DNA of 64,000 bases from Ferrovibrio sp046297895 (GCF_046297895.1 NZ_JBKBHC010000004.1:186001-250000), one strand, 5' to 3'. Counted from the first letter of the stretch, positions 51,305-60,710 are shown. Notes: generated by a model not told the origin, from the letters alone. Program-made: numbers and translations.

Positions 51305-52793
51305 GCCTGTCCCCGCCCAGGCGGCGTCGCCATTGCCATTCGGGGTGATCGATGTCGGCTCGAATTCCGTGCGCCTGGTGGTGTTCGACGAGCCGCTGCG
51401 GCTGCCCACGGCCATGTTCAACGAAAAGGTGCTGTGCGGTCTGGGCCGAGGCCTGAGCGAAACCGGCGCGCTGGACATCGAAGGTGCGAAACAGGCGCTG
51501 GGTGCGATCCGCCGCTTCGTTGCGCTGGCCCGCCACATGAACGTGCGCGCACTGCAGATTGTGGCCACGGCCGCCGTGCGCGATGCCAGCAACGGCGCCG
51601 ACTTCGTGACCCAGATCGAGCGCGATACCGGCGAGACCGTTCGCGTGCTGACCGGCCAGGAAGAGGCGACCTATTCGGCCTATGGCGTGCTGTCGGGCAT
51701 TCCCGATGCCTGCGGCGTGATGGGCGATCTGGGCGGCGGCAGCCTGGAACTGGTATCGCTGGACGGCGCCAGGCTGGGCGACAGCGTCACCCTGCCGCTG
51801 GGGCCGCTGCGCATTGCCAATCTGGGTAATTACGGCGTGGTGAAAGGCTTCATCGACGAGAAGATCGCCGGCGTCGAGTGGCTGAAGAAGTGGAAGGGCA
51901 AGTCGCTTTATGCCGTGGGCGGGTCGTGGCGCGCCATTGCCCGCGTGCACATGGCTCAGAAGCACAGCCCGCTGCACATCATTCACCAGTATACGCTGGG
52001 CCGCGCCGAGGCGAGCGATTTCACCCGCCTGATCGCCAAGCAGAGCAAGGATTCGCTGGCCCGCGTGGAGGGCGTGCCGCGCCGGCGCCAGGATGCGCTA
52101 CCGCTGGCCGCGCTGGTGATGCGGCGCGTGATCAGGGCGATGGAACCGAAGGACATCGTGTTTTCGGCCAATGGCCTGCGCGAAGGTCTGGCCTATGCGC
52201 TGCTGACCGAGAAGCAGCGTTCGGAAGACCCGTTGCTGGCCTATTGCCGCCACATGGCCCAGCGCGAAAGCCGTTTTGCCGAACATGGCGCGGAACTGGA
52301 TCGCTTCATTGCGCCGCTGTTCGACCGCGATCCGGCCGACCGCGCCCGCATCCGGCTGGCGGCCGCCATCCTGGCCGACACGGCCTGGCGCGTGCATCCC
52401 GATTACCGCGGCGAACAGTCGCTTGGCATCATCCTGCACGCGCCGTTCGGTGCCATCACGCAGGACGAGCGTGCGCTGCTGGCGCTCATCGTCTTCACCC
52501 GCTATGCCGGCACCGCCAGCGACCCAACTGCCGCGCCGGCCTGGCAGATGCTGAATCCCGAACAGATCGACTATGCCCAGCGCGTGGGGCTCGCGATGCG
52601 GCTGGGCCAGACCCTTTCGGCCGGGGTGCCTGGCATCCTGTCGGATTGCAAATTGCGGCCGAACGGCAACGGGATCGTGCTGGAAATCCCGGCCCAGCAT
52701 GCTGCTCTGGACGGCGAAGCGGTGCAGCGCCGTATGGAAGCCTTCGCCAAGGCGCTGAACCGCGCCGGCGAAGTGCGGGTGCTGAAGCGCTGA
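51279..52793 (+). CDS. ppx: Exopolyphosphatase (Ppx/GppA family)
   Basis: A 504-residue member of the ASKHA-fold Ppx/GppA family that removes phosphate from polyphosphate or the 5' phosphate of pppGpp. FGVIDVGSNSVRLVVFDEPL is the phosphate-1 loop, EEATYSAYGVLSGIP carries the catalytic Glu region, and VMGDLGGGSLELV is the phosphate-2 loop. The C-terminal HD-like domain spans about residues 310-500. It starts within ppk. Choice between Ppx and GppA rests on the ppk neighbour. Confidence 0.94.
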   Translation: MAIAQTISKPVPAQAASPLPFGVIDVGSNSVRLVVFDEPLRLPTAMFNEKVLCGLGRGLSETGALDIEGAKQALGAIRRFVALARHMNVRALQIVATAAVRDASNGADFVTQIERDTGETVRVLTGQEEATYSAYGVLSGIPDACGVMGDLGGGSLELVSLDGARLGDSVTLPLGPLRIANLGNYGVVKGFIDEKIAGVEWLKKWKGKSLYAVGGSWRAIARVHMAQKHSPLHIIHQYTLGRAEASDFTRLIAKQSKDSLARVEGVPRRRQDALPLAALVMRRVIRAMEPKDIVFSANGLREGLAYALLTEKQRSEDPLLAYCRHMAQRESRFAEHGAELDRFIAPLFDRDPADRARIRLAAAILADTAWRVHPDYRGEQSLGIILHAPFGAITQDERALLALIVFTRYAGTASDPTAAPAWQMLNPEQIDYAQRVGLAMRLGQTLSAGVPGILSDCKLRPNGNGIVLEIPAQHAALDGEAVQRRMEAFAKALNRAGEVRVLKR

Positions 52794-52796
52794 TAC

Positions 52797-53975
52797 CTAC
52801 TTCTTCAGCTCGACCAGCTTGATGCGGTTGCCTTCGGCGGCGAGCGCAAGTTCGCCATGTTTCAGGCGCAGGGCGTCGTTGCCGAAAATCTCGCGACGCC
52901 AGCCATGCAGGGCCGGCACGTCGGCCCGGTCGTCGGCGGCGATCTTGTCCAGATCGGACGAGGAGGCGACCAGCTTCTGCGCGACGTCGTAGTCGTCGCA
53001 TTTCATCTTCAGCAGCACCTTCAGCAGTTCCACCAGCGGGCCGATGCCGCGCGGCAGTTCGGCCTCCTTCTCCATCACCGGCCAGGTCTCGCGCGGGCTG
53101 GCCAGCTTTTCGGCGATGGCCGTTAAGAGTCCGGCGCCCATCTTGCCCTCGGCGAAGCCCTTGGAAAGGCCGCGCATGCGTTCCAGGTCGTCGGCGACCT
53201 TAGGCGGATGGGCGGCGATCTCCATCAGGGTTTCGTCGCGAATGATGCGCTGGCGTGGCAGATCACGATTGCGGGCCTCGATCTCGCGCCAGGCGGCAGC
53301 GGCCTGCAGCACGGCCAGGTATTCCGGCTTGGTGGTGCGCGGCTTCAGGCGCTTCCAGGCATTTTCGGGCGGGATTTCGTAGGTGGCCGGATCGGCCAGC
53401 AGGGCCATTTCCTCGTTCAGCCAGTCGGCGCGGCCCGATTTCAGCAGGCGTGCGCGCAGCTTGTCGAAGCATTTGCGCAGATGCGTAACATCGGACAGCG
53501 CATAGCGCACCTGCTTCTCGGTCAGCGGGCGGCGAGCCCAGTCGGTGAAACGAGAGGATTTGTCGATCTGCGCGCCGGCCAGCTTGGAGGCAAGCTGCTC
53601 ATACGACACTTGGTCGCCGAAGCCGCAGACCATGGCAGCTACCTGGGTGTCGAATAGCGGGGCAGGCACTTCGCCCATCAGCTTGGTGAAGATTTCCAGA
53701 TCCTGCCGGGCGGCATGGAACACCTTCAGCACGGCGCGGTTGCGCAGCAGCTCGAACAGGGGATCCAGCGACAGGCCCTCGGCCAGCGGGTCGATCGCCC
53801 GGGCCTCCTCGGGGCCGGCCACCTGGATCAGGCAGACCTTGGGCCAGAAGGTGGTTTCCCGCATGAACTCGGTGTCTACGGTCACGTAAGGGGCCGTGGC
53901 CAGGGAGGCGCAGAAACGGCTGAGTTCGTCGGTGGTGGTGATCGGGGCGGTGTTGGGGGCGGGGTCGGTACGCAT
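52797..53975 (-). CDS. rnd: Ribonuclease D
   Basis: A 392-residue 3'-5' exoribonuclease trimming tRNA precursors. The DEDD residues begin with VTVDTEFMRETTFWPK (Asp34, Glu36), followed by VFHAARQDLEIFTKL with the second Asp and YALSDVTHLRKCFDKL with the last. An HRDC domain follows at about residues 215-295. Convergent with ppx by 3 bp and divergent from aspS by 147 bp. Confidence 0.95.
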   Translation of the reverse strand: MRTDPAPNTAPITTTDELSRFCASLATAPYVTVDTEFMRETTFWPKVCLIQVAGPEEARAIDPLAEGLSLDPLFELLRNRAVLKVFHAARQDLEIFTKLMGEVPAPLFDTQVAAMVCGFGDQVSYEQLASKLAGAQIDKSSRFTDWARRPLTEKQVRYALSDVTHLRKCFDKLRARLLKSGRADWLNEEMALLADPATYEIPPENAWKRLKPRTTKPEYLAVLQAAAAWREIEARNRDLPRQRIIRDETLMEIAAHPPKVADDLERMRGLSKGFAEGKMGAGLLTAIAEKLASPRETWPVMEKEAELPRGIGPLVELLKVLLKMKCDDYDVAQKLVASSSDLDKIAADDRADVPALHGWRREIFGNDALRLKHGELALAAEGNRIKLVELKK

Positions 53976-54122
53976 GGCTGGGCCTCATAGCATGCCGGGG
54001 GCCGCGGCCCAACCCCGCCGACTGTTCCGGGTGGCGATTTTCCCCTAGGATCGGCCTTGACTTTCCGCCTCTGGCGGGGCCTGTTCCCGCTTTGATTTCC
54101 ACGGCTTTTCACGGATTCCCCG

Positions 54123-55910
54123 ATGTCCCGTTATCGTACGCATACCTGCGGTCAGCTCCGTCCCGCCGAAGTCGGCCAGCAGGTCAAACTGGCTGGCTGG
54201 GTCCACCGCAAGCGCGACCACGGCAACCTGCTGTTCATCGACCTGCGCGACCATTACGGCATCACCCAGATCGTGGCCGAGAGTGGCTCGGAGGCCTTCA
54301 AACAGATGGAAGGCCTGCGCTCGGAATACGTGATCAGCGCGGTGGGCAAGGTGGTGGCCCGCACGCCCGAGACGGTGAACCCGAACCTGCCGACGGGCAG
54401 CGTGGAAGTGGTGGTCTCCAGCATCGAGGTGCTGGGCGAGGCGCAGGACCTGCCGATGCCGGTCTTCGGCGAGCAGGAATACCCGGAAGATATCCGCCTG
54501 AAATACCGCTTCCTCGACCTGCGCCGCGAGCGCCTGCACAACAACATCATCCTGCGCAGCAAGGTGATCTCGTCGATCCGCCGGCGCATGACCGAGCAGG
54601 GCTTCATGGAATTCCAGACGCCGATCCTGACGGCCAGCTCGCCGGAAGGCGCGCGCGACTTCCTGGTGCCCAGCCGCCTGCATCCGGGCCGCTTCTACGC
54701 CCTGCCGCAGGCGCCGCAGCAGTTCAAGCAGCTGATCATGGTGTCGGGCTTCGACCGCTATTTCCAGATCGCGCCCTGCTTCCGCGACGAGGATGCCCGC
54801 AAGGACCGCAGCCCGGGCGAGTTCTACCAGCTCGATGTCGAGATGAGCTTCGTCGAGCAGGACGACGTGTTCAACGCCGTCGGCCCGGTGATCCATGGCG
54901 TGTTCCAGGAATTCGCCAACGGGCGCGATTGCGGCCCGAAGGATTTCCCGCGCATCCCCTATCGCGAGGCGATGCTGAAATATGGCTCCGACAAGCCGGA
55001 CCTGCGCAACCCGATCATCCTGGCCGACGTGACCGAGGTGTTCCGCGGTTCCGGCTTCGGCGTATTCGCCCGCAGTATCGAGAATGGCGGCGTGGTGCGC
55101 GGCATCCCGGCGCCGGGTGCTGCAACCCGTCCGCGCAGCTTCTTCGACAAGATGAACGACTGGGCCCGCCAGGAAGGCGCCGCCGGCCTGGGCTACATCA
55201 TCTTCGACAATGGCGAAGCGAAAGGCCCGATCGCCAAGTTTCTGGATGCCGACCGAATCGCCCTGCTGAAGAAGCTGGGCAACGTGAAGGACGGCGATGC
55301 CATCTTCTTCGCCTGCGACAAGGAACTGGCCGCCGCCAAGCTGGCCGGCCAGGCGCGCATCCGCATCGGTGACGAGCTGGATATCTGCGAGAAGAACGTC
55401 TTCAAGTTCTGCTGGATCGTCGACTTCCCGATGTTCGAGTATAACGAGGACGACAAGAAGATCGATTTCAGCCACAATCCCTTCTCGATGCCGCAGGGCG
55501 GCCTGGAGGCGCTGAACACCAAGGATCCGCTCGACATCCTGGCCTACCAGTACGACATCGTCTGCAACGGCGTGGAGCTGTCGTCGGGCGCCATCCGCAA
55601 CCATCGCCCCGAGATCATGTACAAGGCCTTCGAGATCGCCGGTTACGGCCCCGAGGTGGTGGAAGGCAAGTTCGGCGGCATGCTGAACGCGTTCAAGTTC
55701 GGCGCCCCGCCGCATGGCGGCATTGCGCCGGGCATCGACCGCATCGTCATGCTGCTGGCCGACGAGCCGAATATCCGCGAGGTGGTGCTGTTCCCGATGA
55801 ACCAGCAGGCCCAGGACCTGATGATGCAGGCGCCCAGCGAGGTGACGATGAAGCAACTGCGCGAGCTGCATATCCGCGTTGTCGCGCCCGATGCCGAGAA
55901 AAAGTCGTAA
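54123..55910 (+). CDS. aspS: Aspartyl-tRNA synthetase
   Basis: A 595-residue class II synthetase of the bacterial type: N-terminal OB anticodon domain (VKLAGWVHRKRDHGNLLFID), motif 2 FRDEDARKDRSPGEFYQLDV, a GAD insertion domain, and motif 3 HGGIAPGIDRIVMLLADEPN. Length fits bacterial AspRS. Whether it also charges tRNA-Asn, as in many alphaproteobacteria, cannot be told here. The rnd-aspS pairing is usual in this class. Confidence 0.97.
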   Translation: MSRYRTHTCGQLRPAEVGQQVKLAGWVHRKRDHGNLLFIDLRDHYGITQIVAESGSEAFKQMEGLRSEYVISAVGKVVARTPETVNPNLPTGSVEVVVSSIEVLGEAQDLPMPVFGEQEYPEDIRLKYRFLDLRRERLHNNIILRSKVISSIRRRMTEQGFMEFQTPILTASSPEGARDFLVPSRLHPGRFYALPQAPQQFKQLIMVSGFDRYFQIAPCFRDEDARKDRSPGEFYQLDVEMSFVEQDDVFNAVGPVIHGVFQEFANGRDCGPKDFPRIPYREAMLKYGSDKPDLRNPIILADVTEVFRGSGFGVFARSIENGGVVRGIPAPGAATRPRSFFDKMNDWARQEGAAGLGYIIFDNGEAKGPIAKFLDADRIALLKKLGNVKDGDAIFFACDKELAAAKLAGQARIRIGDELDICEKNVFKFCWIVDFPMFEYNEDDKKIDFSHNPFSMPQGGLEALNTKDPLDILAYQYDIVCNGVELSSGAIRNHRPEIMYKAFEIAGYGPEVVEGKFGGMLNAFKFGAPPHGGIAPGIDRIVMLLADEPNIREVVLFPMNQQAQDLMMQAPSEVTMKQLRELHIRVVAPDAEKKS

Positions 55911-55931
55911 CGATGTGACGGCGAAGCGGCC

Positions 55932-56564
55932 ATGCTCGACGCCCTCGACTATGTCCGCTTCGGCCTCACGCTGTTTTCGATCCTCGATCCCTTCGCGGCG
56001 ATCCCCTTATTCCTGCTGCTGACCGACAGCCGGTCGGCACAGCAGCGTTCGGCCACCGCGCGCACCGCCGCGCTGGCCGTGTTCGTCACGCTGGTGGTGG
56101 CAGGATTTTCCGGCGACCTGATCCTGCGCCTGCTGGGCGCCAGCCTTCCGGCCTTTCAGGTCGGCGGCGGCATCGTACTGTTCCTGATGGCGCTGAGCAT
56201 GATCAACGCCCAGCTCAGCCCGCAGCAGCAGACGCCCGAGGAGGCCAGCGAGGCATCCGACCGTTCCGCCGTCGGCGTGGTGCCGATTGCCATGCCGCTG
56301 CTGGTCGGTCCCGGTTCGATCTCGGCCACCATCATCTACATCGAGCGCGGCACCGGCTGGCAGCACAAGGGCCTGAGCGTGGCGATCCTGGCGCTGATCT
56401 GCCTTGGCATCTGGGTGGTGCTCAAGCTGGCGCAGCCGATCGGCGACCGGCTCGGTCGCACCGGCCTCAACATCCTGAACCGCATTTTCGGCTTGCTGCT
56501 GGCCGCCGTTGCGGTTCAAATCTTCGCCAATGGATTGCGCGGCCTGTTTCCCGCCCTGGGCTGA
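55932..56564 (+). CDS. MarC family integral membrane protein
   Basis: A 210-residue membrane protein with six predicted helices. LFSILDPFAAIPLFLLLTDS at the N-terminus and VGVVPIAMPLLVGPGSISAT are MarC/UPF0056 hallmarks. Function is unknown; the old link to multiple antibiotic resistance has not held up in E. coli. It is 21 bp downstream of aspS and likely cotranscribed. Confidence 0.9.
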   Translation: MLDALDYVRFGLTLFSILDPFAAIPLFLLLTDSRSAQQRSATARTAALAVFVTLVVAGFSGDLILRLLGASLPAFQVGGGIVLFLMALSMINAQLSPQQQTPEEASEASDRSAVGVVPIAMPLLVGPGSISATIIYIERGTGWQHKGLSVAILALICLGIWVVLKLAQPIGDRLGRTGLNILNRIFGLLLAAVAVQIFANGLRGLFPALG

Positions 56565-56605
56565 TATAAAAAGATGGGCTGACACAAAAGAAAGATCGCC
56601 TTGCC

Positions 56606-57568
56606 ATGCTCGACCCGGAAGCCAAAGCCCTGCTCGATGCCGTGAAGGCCGCCAACCGCCCCGAATATGCCGATCTGGGCGCAGAGGGTGCGCGCAAGCT
56701 CTACAAGGATACGCGCGGCGCAGTGACGCCGCCGGCGCCGGAGGTGTCGGAACTCGACAATATCGCGGCTCCCGGCCCGCATGGGCCGATCCCGCTGCGC
56801 TATTACCGCCCAGCCGGCGTGGACAAAAAGGAGCCGTTGCCGGCGCTGGTTTTCTACCATGGCGGCGGCTGGGTGATCGGCGACCTCGACACCCATGACG
56901 TGGCCTGCCGCACGCTGGCCAACGAGGCGCGCTGCGCCGTGGTCTCGGTCGATTACCGCATGGGGCCCGAGCACAAATTCCCCTGCGCGGTGGACGATGC
57001 CTATGCCGCCCTGCTGTGGACGGCCGAGGAAGCCAAGCGCCTGCGTATCGATCCGGCGCGCATCGCGGTCGGTGGCGATTCCGCCGGCGGGAATCTCGCC
57101 GCCGTGGTCTGCATTGCTGCGCGCGAGAAGGCGGCCAGCGGCATCGCCGATGTGCCCAAGATCGTCTACCAGCTGCTGATCTATCCGGCCACCGACATGC
57201 ACATGAATACGGACTCGCACAAACGCTACGGCGAGGGCCATCTTCTGACACGCTCGGCGATGGACTGGTTCCAGGCGCAGTATCTGAACGGCGAGGCCGA
57301 CCGCGACGACTGGCGCGCCTCGCCGCTGCGCGCCAAAAGCCTGGCTCACCTGCCGCCCGCCTATGTGGTGGTGGCGGGCTGTGACCCGCTGCGCGACGAG
57401 GGCGAGGCCTATGCCATGGCGCTGAAGAAAGCCGGCGTGCCGGTGGCCTTCCGCGAATTCCCCGGCCAGATCCACGGCTTCGTGGTGATGGGCAAGGCGA
57501 TCCCGCAGGCCAACCAGGCGCTGGCCGAAATGGGCGTGGCGCTCAAGCTGGCATTTGGGCAGGCCTAG
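56606..57568 (+). CDS. Alpha/beta hydrolase, hormone-sensitive-lipase type
   Basis: A 320-residue esterase/lipase. The oxyanion motif is YHGGGWVIGDLDTHD, the nucleophile elbow is VGGDSAGGNLAAVVCIAA, and the late acid and His lie in VAGCDPLRDEG and FPGQIHGFVVMG. There is no signal peptide, so it is cytosolic. Substrate is unknown; members of this family cleave short-chain esters. It follows marC by 41 bp. Confidence 0.9.
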   Translation: MLDPEAKALLDAVKAANRPEYADLGAEGARKLYKDTRGAVTPPAPEVSELDNIAAPGPHGPIPLRYYRPAGVDKKEPLPALVFYHGGGWVIGDLDTHDVACRTLANEARCAVVSVDYRMGPEHKFPCAVDDAYAALLWTAEEAKRLRIDPARIAVGGDSAGGNLAAVVCIAAREKAASGIADVPKIVYQLLIYPATDMHMNTDSHKRYGEGHLLTRSAMDWFQAQYLNGEADRDDWRASPLRAKSLAHLPPAYVVVAGCDPLRDEGEAYAMALKKAGVPVAFREFPGQIHGFVVMGKAIPQANQALAEMGVALKLAFGQA

Positions 57569-57574
57569 GGCGGA

Positions 57575-58072
57575 TCACTCCCGCCCCAGCACCAGCACCC
57601 ACAGCGCCCGGCGCGGATCGCCGGTATCCACGCGCGTGTCAGCGCCGAGCTCGGTGACAGCCGGATTGAGCAGGTTGCGGCGGTGGCCTTCGCTGTCGAG
57701 CCACAGCCGCACCACGCCTTCGGCGTCGCAGGCGCAGAGCGCGAGGTTTTCGGCCGCCGCGCGGTAGCGATAGGCGGCGCGGTCCAGGCGCTGGGGCAGG
57801 CCGCTGCCGTCGCAGCCCTCATGGGCCAGCTTGCCGCAACGCTGAAGATCGACGGCGTGGCTTGCCGCGGCTTGGGCGAGGCGCCCGCTCCAGCCCAGCG
57901 GCGCGAGGCCGGCGCCGCCGCGCGCCAGGTTGACGTGATGCAGAATCTCGCTGCGCCACTCGGATTCCATCGCCGCCGCATTGCGGCAGAAATATGGCGC
58001 CAGCGCCAGCAATGCGCAGAATAACAGCACTTGAATTCCGCGCGCGCCGCGCCGATCTCCTGATCTCGACAT
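57575..58072 (-). CDS. Exported CAP/SCP domain protein
   Basis: A 165-residue protein with an N-terminal hydrophobic stretch (VLLFCALLALAPYFC) and a CAP domain: HHVNLARGGAGLAPLGWSGR, AAASHAVDLQRCGKLAHEG, RAAAENLALCACDAEG and LDSEGHRRNLLNPAVTELG, giving the His/Glu pairs of the fold. A possible lipobox Cys at the end of the hydrophobic segment is not well formed. Function is unknown. Start codons of this gene and the DUF533 gene lie only 20 bp apart and diverge. Confidence 0.88.
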   Translation of the reverse strand: MSRSGDRRGARGIQVLLFCALLALAPYFCRNAAAMESEWRSEILHHVNLARGGAGLAPLGWSGRLAQAAASHAVDLQRCGKLAHEGCDGSGLPQRLDRAAYRYRAAAENLALCACDAEGVVRLWLDSEGHRRNLLNPAVTELGADTRVDTGDPRRALWVLVLGRE

Positions 58073-58092
58073 ATCCGGAGGCTAACGCAGCA

Positions 58093-58779
58093 ATGCTCGA
58101 CGCGAAATCCCTGTTGGACCAGTTCCTCGGCCAGGCCGGCCAGGCCAAACGCAGCATCGACGGGCTGGGCGGCACCGGCGGCCTTGCCGTGGGCGGGCTG
58201 CTGGGCCTGCTGCTGGCCAACAAGAAGGCGCGCAAGATGGCCGGCAATGTCGCCGTCTATGGCGGCGCGGCGGCCCTGGGCCTGCTGGCCTGGCGCGCCT
58301 ATCGCAACTGGCAGGACGGGCAGAACCCGGCCTCAGGCCCCGTGGCGCAGCCGGGCGACATGCCGCAGGTGGCGCCGAAATACCTGCCCTCGGCCGCGCC
58401 GGCCGCCGACGGCAATCCCTTCGAGCTGGCGCTGGTGCGCGCCATGATCTCTGCTGCCAAGGCCGATGGCCATCTGGATGCGACCGAGCAGCAGCGCGTG
58501 TTCGCCGAGATCGAGCGCATGGCGCTGGATGCCGAGGCCAAGAGCACGGTTTTTGCCATGCTGGCCAATCCGGTGAGGCTGGAGGAGATCGTGGCCAGCG
58601 CGGGCAACGAGGAGCAGGCGGCCGAACTCTATCTTGCCTCGCGGCTGGCCATCGATCCCGACCAGCCGGCCGAACGCGAATACCTCTCCCTGCTGGCCAC
58701 GCGGCTGCATCTGCCGCCGGACTTGCGCGCACATCTGGATGCCCAGGTGGAAGCTGCGCTGACCCAGAAGACGGCATAA
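58093..58779 (+). CDS. DUF533/YebE family protein with TerB-like domain
   Basis: A 228-residue protein. The start MLDAKSLLDQFLGQAGQAKR is followed by a glycine-rich hydrophobic region (LAVGGLLGLLLANKKARKMA, AVYGGAAALGLLAWRAYRNW), then a linker and a helical TerB-like domain from about residue 115 (ALVRAMISAAKADGHLDATE). This is the YebE/DUF533 layout, inner-membrane associated and often under envelope stress control. GGAGG at 58077-58081 supports ATG58093; the frame is open upstream inside the CAP gene. Confidence 0.87.
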   Translation: MLDAKSLLDQFLGQAGQAKRSIDGLGGTGGLAVGGLLGLLLANKKARKMAGNVAVYGGAAALGLLAWRAYRNWQDGQNPASGPVAQPGDMPQVAPKYLPSAAPAADGNPFELALVRAMISAAKADGHLDATEQQRVFAEIERMALDAEAKSTVFAMLANPVRLEEIVASAGNEEQAAELYLASRLAIDPDQPAEREYLSLLATRLHLPPDLRAHLDAQVEAALTQKTA

Positions 58780-59054
58780 GCAGAGGACGCATAAGCGCAG
58801 AGCGGCATGGCCGCCGTGGCGGCGTTACGGCGCCGGAATGCCCTGTCTGCCCGCGTGTGCTAACGGGGTATGCATCAGCCCTGGCTGGCAAAACAACGCG
58901 AATGCAAAGCCTGCATTTGCGCGTTGAGCCGTGGCTGCGCGCGGCCTGCCACGTTACCGGCTTTTTAGCTGCGCCCGTGCCCGGGCGGGTCTAGGCTCCT
59001 GATCATGAATAGCGCGCCGTTGCCGCGCTGTGACGCAGATTTCAGGAGCGTAGC

Positions 59055-59222
59055 GTGTCCACGGTGATTGAACCCCTCAAAGCCAGCGGCAGTCTCGTCG
59101 TCACGCCCCGCCCGCTGGCCCAGCCGGTGGAGCCCGTGGCGCAGGGTGCCGTCGTCCTGAAGGCGAACCAGCTTGGTCCGCTCAAGGCCGGCACCGGCAG
59201 CAAGGTCGATTTGTCAGCGTAA
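59055..59222 (+). CDS. Small protein of unknown function (55 residues)
   Basis: A GTG start at 59055 has AGGAG at 59044-59048. The product is about 55 residues, begins STVIEPLKASGSLVVTPRPL and ends GTGSKVDLSA. A strong terminator starts 37 bp after the stop. The tail resembles that of the small protein at 17164-17346 (GTGKQVDIKV). The 275-bp gap before it holds an imperfect stem (58895-58925) and otherwise nothing recognised. No family assigned. Confidence 0.5.
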   Translation: MSTVIEPLKASGSLVVTPRPLAQPVEPVAQGAVVLKANQLGPLKAGTGSKVDLSA

Positions 59223-59259
59223 GCGTTTCCTCCCTCAAGTAGGCTTTCCCAGACCAAGG

Positions 59260-59298
59260 ACCGCCCCTGCCATGCCCCGGCAGGGGCGGTTTGCTTTT
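59260..59298 (+). terminator. Intrinsic terminator after the 55-residue ORF
   Basis: ACCGCCCCTGCC (59260-59271) pairs fully with GGCAGGGGCGGT (59279-59290), loop ATGCCCC, then TTTGCTTTT. It lies between convergent genes and may also slow transcription from the other side. Confidence 0.88.
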
Positions 59299-59305
59299 AG
59301 GGGGC

Positions 59306-60571
59306 TCAGGCGTAGCGTCCATCGCCAAGATAGCTGCTCAGGCCGCCACCGAAGGACCCGCCACCACCGAACAGGCCTAGCAGGTACTGCGTGTTGCTGG
59401 CGCGCAGTACCTGCTGCATCAGGCGCGGGCTGTAGGCGCCCTGGGTGTTGTAGGGGTCGTCGGTCTTTGACTTGTCGCTGCCGGTTTTCGTGTCGGCCTT
59501 GGCCTTGTCGGTTACAGGCTTTTTCGCGTCTTCCGGGATCGCGCCCGCCGGCAGATACTGTTTCAGTTCGGCAAGGGCGGCGCGCTGTTCGTTGGTGGTG
59601 TAGCTCTTGGTTTCGTCGAAGACGATAGCATTCAGTTCTTCGCGGGTCAGGCCGGCGAAGGGGTTGGTCTTGTCCCAGCCGTTGATAAAGCGGGTCGCCA
59701 GCCGGGCACGCTCGACGCGCTCGGGCGTGCCGGTCACGTTTTCGTTGTTGGCGACTGCCTTTTCGGCATAGCTCAGTTCCTTGGCTGCCTTGGCAAGAAC
59801 GGCTTTTTCCAGCTCGTCGCGGCGGGCCAGCGCAGCACGGCGTTCGTTCACTGTATAATCGCCACTGTCATTGGCGATGATCTCTGTAAGCTGGTCGCGG
59901 TTCAGCGTGGCAAAGGGATTGGTGGCCTTACCATTCAGAAAGTCGGTCGCTTTCTTCGCCGAGGCCAGGCGTTCGGCCGTGCCCGATTGCGGCACCTCCG
60001 CGTCGTTGGCCTTCTTGTCGAACTCGGTTTTCGGTGTCAGCGCATCCATCGTCAGCACATGGTCCTGACGGGCGAATTCGGCGAAGGCGGCGCGTCTTTC
60101 GTTCACCGTGTATTTGCCCTCGGCATCGACGATCACGGCGGCAAGCTCGGCTGCGGTCTTGCCGCGGAAGGGATTGGCCGCCTTGCCATCGATGAAGTCG
60201 CTGGCCTGCTTGGCGGCGGCCTTGCGGGCAGTATCGGTGGTGGCGTTGCCGGTGAGCGGGGGAAGCGCGGCATCGGCCGCCTCGGCCTGTTTGGCGCTGG
60301 TCAGGAAGATGGCAGAAAGAATTTGCTTCATCTTCTGGGTGATCTGCTCTTCCTCGTCGGGCGTGGCCGCCGCCTTGGCCTGCTCGGCCAGAGCGCGCAA
60401 GGCCGCGGGCGACAGCGTAACCTCCACACCCAGATCCTGGCGCAGGTCGCTCGCGACCATCACAGGCTTCTGTGAACCGCTGCCGCTGCTGCCGGTCTGT
60501 TCGCTGGTGGACTTGGCAGAGCCGGCAAGGATGGTGGCGGTATAGCCATAGGCGCTGTTGATCGTGGTCAT
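59306..60571 (-). CDS. Protein with three repeats of 85-residue period, unknown function
   Basis: A 421-residue Ala/Lys/Glu-rich protein. Three copies of a unit like ATDFLNGKATNPF then a helix and DYTVNERRAAL recur with the NPF motif at residues 133, 218 and 303, exactly 85 apart. The N-terminus (MTTINSAYGYTATILAGSAK) is Ser/Thr-rich without a classic signal peptide; residues about 340-375 are a Lys/Asp/Thr linker and the C-terminus is Gly-rich (FGGGGSFGGGLSSYLGDGRY). The unsignalled start and glycine tail would suit a non-Sec secreted or filament-associated protein, but this is inference. An inverted repeat lies in its leader. Confidence 0.75.
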   Translation of the reverse strand: MTTINSAYGYTATILAGSAKSTSEQTGSSGSGSQKPVMVASDLRQDLGVEVTLSPAALRALAEQAKAAATPDEEEQITQKMKQILSAIFLTSAKQAEAADAALPPLTGNATTDTARKAAAKQASDFIDGKAANPFRGKTAAELAAVIVDAEGKYTVNERRAAFAEFARQDHVLTMDALTPKTEFDKKANDAEVPQSGTAERLASAKKATDFLNGKATNPFATLNRDQLTEIIANDSGDYTVNERRAALARRDELEKAVLAKAAKELSYAEKAVANNENVTGTPERVERARLATRFINGWDKTNPFAGLTREELNAIVFDETKSYTTNEQRAALAELKQYLPAGAIPEDAKKPVTDKAKADTKTGSDKSKTDDPYNTQGAYSPRLMQQVLRASNTQYLLGLFGGGGSFGGGLSSYLGDGRYA

Positions 60572-60588
60572 CGGTCGCTCGCTGTTTT

Positions 60589-60606
60589 AAGTCCGGATAC
60601 GGACTT
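60589..60606. promoter_or_regulatory. Perfect inverted repeat in the leader of the 421-residue protein gene
   Basis: AAGTCCG (60589-60595) and CGGACTT (60600-60606) flank GATA, 18 bp upstream of the minus-strand start at 60571. It could be an mRNA hairpin or an operator. Confidence 0.4.
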
Positions 60607-60710
60607 GCAAGCGGCAGGCCACTGATTTCACCGGTTAAGATTTTGATATAGAATGAATATTTATTGTCGGTATGGGGCAGATCCTGCCCTGTCGGCAAAA
60701 GCTGCCGAGA

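Noticed and set aside
58895..58925. Stem AACGCGAATGCA / TGCATTTGCGCGTT as a regulatory RNA
   Set aside because: The stem is interrupted and no promoter, gene or terminator is tied to it; only noted as an imperfect inverted repeat.
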